A stretch of DNA of 64,000 bases, taken from contig CAWFXI010000005.1 of NCBI GenBank assembly GCA_963819685.1, forward strand, positions 124,001-188,000, read 5' to 3'. Both the position numbers and the translations under genes were made by a program. Positions 60,058-64,000 of this stretch are shown here, piece by piece (the first letter of the stretch is position 1; every line of letters begins with the position of its first letter). The notes below the pieces were generated by a model. The model made no database searches and was not told the origin of the DNA. It saw nothing but the letters and a program-made list of their open reading frames with translations. The DNA is from CAIUGU01 sp963819685 (GTDB lineage: Bacteria > Pseudomonadota > Gammaproteobacteria > Steroidobacterales > Steroidobacteraceae).

Positions 60058-60920
60058 ACATTGCAGACCTGGTCGCCATCGACGTTCACACGCATGCCGA
60101 GGTGTCGTGCCGCGAGCCGGCAGACGAATACGGCAAGCCTTTCGAGGACGCGGCCAGCCAGTATTTCAAGGCGGGCAAGCGTCCGACGATTGCCGAGACC
60201 ATCGCCTACTATCGCGAACGCAAGATCGGCCTCGTCATGTTTCCGGTGGATTCCGAATTCCAGACGGGCGTCCGCCGCATTCCCAACGATGAGGTTGCTG
60301 AGGCCGCCGCCGCGAATCCCGACATCATGATCGCCTTCGGCAGCGTCGATCCCCACAAGGGGAAGATGGGCGTGCGCGAAGTGCGCCGGCTGATCAGCGA
60401 GCACGGCATTCGCGGCTTCAAGTTCCATCCAACGATGCAGGGGTTCTTCCCCAACGACCGGATGGCCTATCCGTTTTACGAAGCCATCGCCGAAGCCGGC
60501 CTGCCCGCGCTGTTTCACAGCGGTCATTCGGGCATGGGAACGGGCATGCCAGGCGGCGGTGGCCTGCGGCTCAAGTACTCGAACCCGATGCATCTCGACG
60601 ATGTGGCCGCCGATTTCCCGGGGCTCACGATCATCATCGCGCATCCGTCGTGGCCGTGGCAGGACGAAGCGTTGTCGGTATGTCTGCACAAGCCGAATGT
60701 GTACATCGATCTGTCGGGCTGGTCGCCGAAGTACTTTCCGCCGCAGCTTGTCAGCTATGCCAACAAGCAGCTGAAGTCCAAGATGCTGTTCGGCTCCGAT
60801 TTCCCGCTGATCACGCCCGACCGCTGGATCAGCGATTTCAGGGACGCGGGCTTCAAGCCCGAAGTGCATGACCTGATCCTCAAGGAGAACGCGATTCGCG
60901 CCTTGAAACTGGCGCCTTAA
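60054..60920 (+). CDS. Amidohydrolase-family protein (amidohydrolase 2, ACMSD-like)
   Basis: 288 residues; ATG overlaps the previous stop in ATGA. It has IDVHTHAE (metal His-x-His), GFKFHPTMQGFFPND, a FHSGHSG His, IIAHPSWPWQDEA and LFGSDFPLITPDRW with the catalytic Asp. Members hydrolyse or decarboxylate ring-cleavage or aromatic acids (for example gamma-resorcylate decarboxylase, ACMSD). Coupling to the hydratase/dehydrogenase gene suggests a step in the same aromatic pathway. Confidence 0.87.
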   Translation: MNIADLVAIDVHTHAEVSCREPADEYGKPFEDAASQYFKAGKRPTIAETIAYYRERKIGLVMFPVDSEFQTGVRRIPNDEVAEAAAANPDIMIAFGSVDPHKGKMGVREVRRLISEHGIRGFKFHPTMQGFFPNDRMAYPFYEAIAEAGLPALFHSGHSGMGTGMPGGGGLRLKYSNPMHLDDVAADFPGLTIIIAHPSWPWQDEALSVCLHKPNVYIDLSGWSPKYFPPQLVSYANKQLKSKMLFGSDFPLITPDRWISDFRDAGFKPEVHDLILKENAIRALKLAP

Positions 60921-60958
60921 GCGCACGTCTGCATAAAAACTACTGGGGGAGAAAGTCG

Positions 60959-62670
60959 ATGTCAGGAAAGCAGATACTGGGTGGTACTTCGACGCTGGCG
61001 ACGCTACTGGTAGCCGCAGGGTGCACGACGCCTTCGCAACAGACCGCATCGCCTGCGACGACACTGGCGCAGCCGGCGATGATCAAGGCCTGCTCCGAAC
61101 TCGTCACGCGCTTTGCCTTTACAGGCACGACGCTGCAATCAGCCACAGTCGTCCCTGCGGGAGCGTTGTCGGTTGCCGGCAAGCCGGTTGCGAGCCCACT
61201 GCGTGGTCACCGGCAAAATGAATGAACGCGTCAGCTCCGTGGATGGCCAGACCTACGCCATCGGTTTCGAGATGCGATTGCCGGCCGACTGGAATGGCCG
61301 CTTCCTGTATCAGGGCAACGGCGGTATCGATGGCGCGGTGGCTGCCGGCAGTCGGGGCGGTCAGTGGCGGAGGTGCGCAGACGCATGCGCTCGCCCAGGG
61401 CTTTGCGGTCCTGAGTTCCGATGCCGGCCACGCAGGTAATCAGAATCCGTTGTTCGGTCTCGACCCGCAGGCCCGGCTCGACTACGGCTATCAGGCAGTG
61501 GGCACGCTCACGCCGATGGCAAAAGCCCTGATCCGGGAAGCGTACGCCAAGCTCCCCGATCGCTCCTACATCGGTGGGTGTTCCAACGGCGGCCGTCACG
61601 TGCTGGTCGCCGCGGCGCGTTACGCGGACCAGTACGATGGCTTTCTGGCCGGGGATCCGGGTTTCAATCTGCCGCAGGCGGCACTCGCGCAACTGGTGGG
61701 CGTGCAGCAGTATTCGCGCGTTGCCACATCAGAGGATCTGTCGACCGGATTCACACTTGCCGAGCGGCAGACGGTCGCCACGAAAGTGCTGGAGAAGTGC
61801 GACGCGCTGGATGGCGCGCAAGATGGACTCATCCAGTCCACGGCTCGCTGTCAGCGCGTCTTTGACCTCAAGCGTGATGTGGCGACGTGCACCGGCAACC
61901 GTGACGGCACATGCCTGACGACGGAACAGAAGGAAGTCGTTGCGACGCTGTTCAGGGGGGTGCGCAACAGTGCTGGCCGCCAGCTCTATGCTTCGTTCCC
62001 CTTCGATGCGGGAATCACCGGGACTGACTGGGCAGGATGGAAGTTCGTGGCGTCGGTGACGAACCGCGATCCCCCAGCGATGGCTTTCATCTTCCAGACA
62101 CCGCCTGCTGACAAGGCAGTGCTGCAGGACACCAGGGCGTTCGCGATGGGTTTCAACGTCGATCGGGATGCCGGCAAGATCTTCGCCACGGCTGCGCCTT
62201 ATAACGAAGCGTCGATGTCCTTCATGACACCCCCCGAGCCAACCCGGTTGTCGGCCCTGAAGCGCAGCGGCGGCAAACTGATGGTGTATCACGGTACCAG
62301 TGATCCCATCTTCTCCTCCAACGATACCGCTGCGTGGTACGACGGCCTGCGCAAGTCGAGCGGCGGCGACGCGTCGGGTTTCGCGCGCTACTTCGAGATC
62401 CCGGGCATGAATCATTGCAGTCGAGGTCCGGCGACGGATCAATTCGACATGCTCTCCGCCCTCGTGGACTGGGTAGAGAAGGGCCAGGCGCCGGATAGCG
62501 TCGTTGCAACGGCCCGAGGTGCGGGCAATCCCGGCGGCGTGAATGCCGAGTTGCCTGCAGGCTGGGCTCCCGATCGCACGCGACCCCTGTGTCCGTATCC
62601 GCAAGTCGCGACCTACGACGGCAAGGGTGACATCGAACGCGCCAGCAGCTTCAGCTGCAAGCGTCCTTGA
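60959..62670 (+). CDS. Tannase/feruloyl-esterase family lipoprotein, copy 1 (two one-base insertions)
   Basis: Lipoprotein signal with lipobox VAAGC (Cys about 21). Removing one base at about 61196 restores HCVVTGKMNERVSSVDGQTY and AIGFEMRLPADWNGRFLYQG; removing another at about 61349 restores VGAVSGGGAQTHALAQGFAV. Together they give about 569 residues of the tannase/FaeB fold: nucleophile in YIGGCSNGGRHVLVAA, FLAGDPGFNL, the disulfide-rich CDALDGAQDGLI segment, and the catalytic His in IPGMNHCSRGPA. It would release hydroxycinnamates or gallates from esters at the outer membrane. Confidence 0.85.
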
Positions 62671-62689
62671 GCAACACGGGAACAAGACC

Positions 62690-64000
62690 ATGACCAGCCA
62701 GTCGATCCAGTTCACCTTCGGGCTACTCGGCGCTTCGCTGCTGGCCGGTTGCACGGGACAAGTCGAGCCTGCGCATGCTCCGGCGGCAGCCGTTGTGACC
62801 GCTGCAAGTTGCACCGCCTTGACGAGCACCAGCTTGCCACGAGTACGCATCACGGAGGCGCTGTGGGTGCCGGCTGGGACGCAGCGTGCGCGCGATCTTA
62901 CGGGTGAGGTGGGCGATCCGCTCCCCGAGCACTGCATCGTTCGCGGTCGCATCGATGAGCGCACAGGCACCGACGGCAAACCTTACTACACCGGGTTCGA
63001 GCTGCGATTGCCGAGCGCATGGAGCGACCGCCTGCTGTATCAGGGTGGTGGCGGCAACGACGGTTTCGTCGCTCCCGCACTCGGTCGCAATACCGGTGCG
63101 CTGGGTTCGGTGGACAATGCGCTGCAGAGGGGCTACGCGGCGGTGTCGACCGACGCGGGTCACCAGGGAACCGATGCGCTGTTCGGACTCGACGCCGAGG
63201 CGCGCATCGATCATGCATGGCGGGCGCATGAGCGCACCGCGAGTACCGCCAAGGCCCTCATCGCCGCCTACTACGGCAACCAGCCCGACAGAAGTTACTT
63301 CATCGGCTGCTCGGGCGGGGGCCGTCAGGGCATGATGTTTTCGCAGCGGTTTCCGGACTACTTCGACGGCATCATCGCCGTCGCACCCGCCATGAGGGTG
63401 GCAGAAGGAGCCAGCATCGCTGCGGCGTGGACCACGCAGCGCTTCATGACGGCCGCTCCGGTGGGCGCAGATGGCCAGCGGATCCTGGCGCAGGCATTCT
63501 CGGACGCGGATCTCAAAACTGTCGCCGCGCACGTGCTCGAGAAGTGCGATGCGCTCGACGGGCTCAAGGACGGGCTCGTTCAGGACGCAGGCAATTGCCG
63601 CATCGATCCCGCTGCTCTGCGGTGTGCGGCGGGTCAGACCACGGCCTGCCTCAACGAGTTGCAGGTGGATGCGCTCAGGCTGGCAATGGCCGGCCCGCGC
63701 AATAACGCAGGGGAAGAGCTGTATTTTCGTTGGCCCTGGGATCCGGGAATCGCAGGTCGCGACTGGCGTAACTGGACGCTGGGTACCTCGGCCACCGGCG
63801 TCCCGAATTCCCGTCACAACACGCTGATCTCCGGGGCGATCGGCTATGAGTTCGCAACGCCCGCCGATCCTTCACTGACTGTCCTGAACTTCAACTTCGA
63901 CCGCGATCCTGCGCGACTCAAGGCATTTGCTGCGGTCTACAACACCGGCAACGACGTGGATCTCGCAGGCTTTCGCAAACATGGCGGCAAGCTGCTGATG
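62690..64000 (+). CDS. Tannase/feruloyl-esterase family lipoprotein, copy 2 (cut by the right edge)
   Basis: The 437 visible residues begin MTSQSIQFTFGLLGASLLAGC, a lipoprotein signal. Then come HCIVRGRIDERTGTDGKPYY, RLLYQGGGGNDGF, the nucleophile elbow YFIGCSGGGRQGMMFSQRFP, and KCDALDGLKDGLV. The gene is open at the window edge, just past HGGKLLM, so about 80-100 residues including the catalytic His are missing. It is a paralogue of the upstream esterase, 19 bp away, probably with different ester specificity. Confidence 0.88.
   Translation, partial: MTSQSIQFTFGLLGASLLAGCTGQVEPAHAPAAAVVTAASCTALTSTSLPRVRITEALWVPAGTQRARDLTGEVGDPLPEHCIVRGRIDERTGTDGKPYYTGFELRLPSAWSDRLLYQGGGGNDGFVAPALGRNTGALGSVDNALQRGYAAVSTDAGHQGTDALFGLDAEARIDHAWRAHERTASTAKALIAAYYGNQPDRSYFIGCSGGGRQGMMFSQRFPDYFDGIIAVAPAMRVAEGASIAAAWTTQRFMTAAPVGADGQRILAQAFSDADLKTVAAHVLEKCDALDGLKDGLVQDAGNCRIDPAALRCAAGQTTACLNELQVDALRLAMAGPRNNAGEELYFRWPWDPGIAGRDWRNWTLGTSATGVPNSRHNTLISGAIGYEFATPADPSLTVLNFNFDRDPARLKAFAAVYNTGNDVDLAGFRKHGGKLLM

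Overview
This GC-rich window looks like a chromosomal piece of a gammaproteobacterium. The evidence is the order TIGR02449-zapA-6S RNA-ygfA facing ygfB-pepP-ubiH-ubiI, a Crp/Vfr-type regulator, tandem-aptamer glycine riboswitch control of gcvT, Coq7-type ubiquinone synthesis and a DjlA-like co-chaperone. A steroidobacter/nevskia/xanthomonad-like lineage would fit, but that is an inference from gene content. No integrase, transposase or phage gene was seen.

Layout. 1-19.7 kb is mostly housekeeping: purC, a djlA-like gene, rpe, crp, coq7, rplM-rpsI, tRNA-Gln, rpiA, a tiny Lys/Ala-rich peptide gene, an EVE protein, ygfA, 6S RNA, zapA, the ygfB-pepP-ubiH-ubiI run, cfa, an AidB-like dehydrogenase, and an inactive-transglutaminase/ATP-grasp pair. 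19.7-36.5 kb is accessory in character: secreted NTF2-like proteins, cupins, acetyltransferases, a BrnTA toxin-antitoxin pair and a broken second brnT, a retropepsin-like protease, small membrane proteins, a dihaem cytochrome c, an outer-membrane barrel, and most of the unusual repeats. 36.5-54.5 kb returns to core genes: phhB-ispG, glycine riboswitch-gcvT-gcvH-gcvPA-gcvPB, dgkA, a PfkB kinase, a two-repeat HtrA-like protease, an OlsF-like acyltransferase, tsaC, an AAA ATPase and an ornithine/lysine decarboxylase-like enzyme. 54.9-64 kb is a co-directional set that looks like ester-linked hydroxycinnamate catabolism: a DUF3237 protein, feruloyl-CoA synthetase-like ligase, MarR regulator, hydratase/dehydrogenase fusion, amidohydrolase and two tannase/feruloyl-esterase lipoproteins, the last cut by the window edge.

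The most unusual content is non-coding. Seven related intergenic elements (E1-E7, about 170-255 bp) are each built from strings of short palindromes. The left arm is echoed in inverted order by the right arm, and the stems show compensatory base changes between copies. Separate from these are: a pair of about 380-bp direct repeats flanking two genes; heptanucleotide tandem repeats of three sequence families at many gene junctions; a degenerate 47-48-bp repeat cluster; and a 36-bp duplication showing that a barrel gene was inserted into the 3' end of phhB.

At least fifteen one-base indels, mostly insertions, break well-conserved genes including ispG, tsaC, gcvH, gcvPB and phhB. Because several of these genes are normally essential, I read most of them as sequence errors and annotate across them, with the break positions stated.
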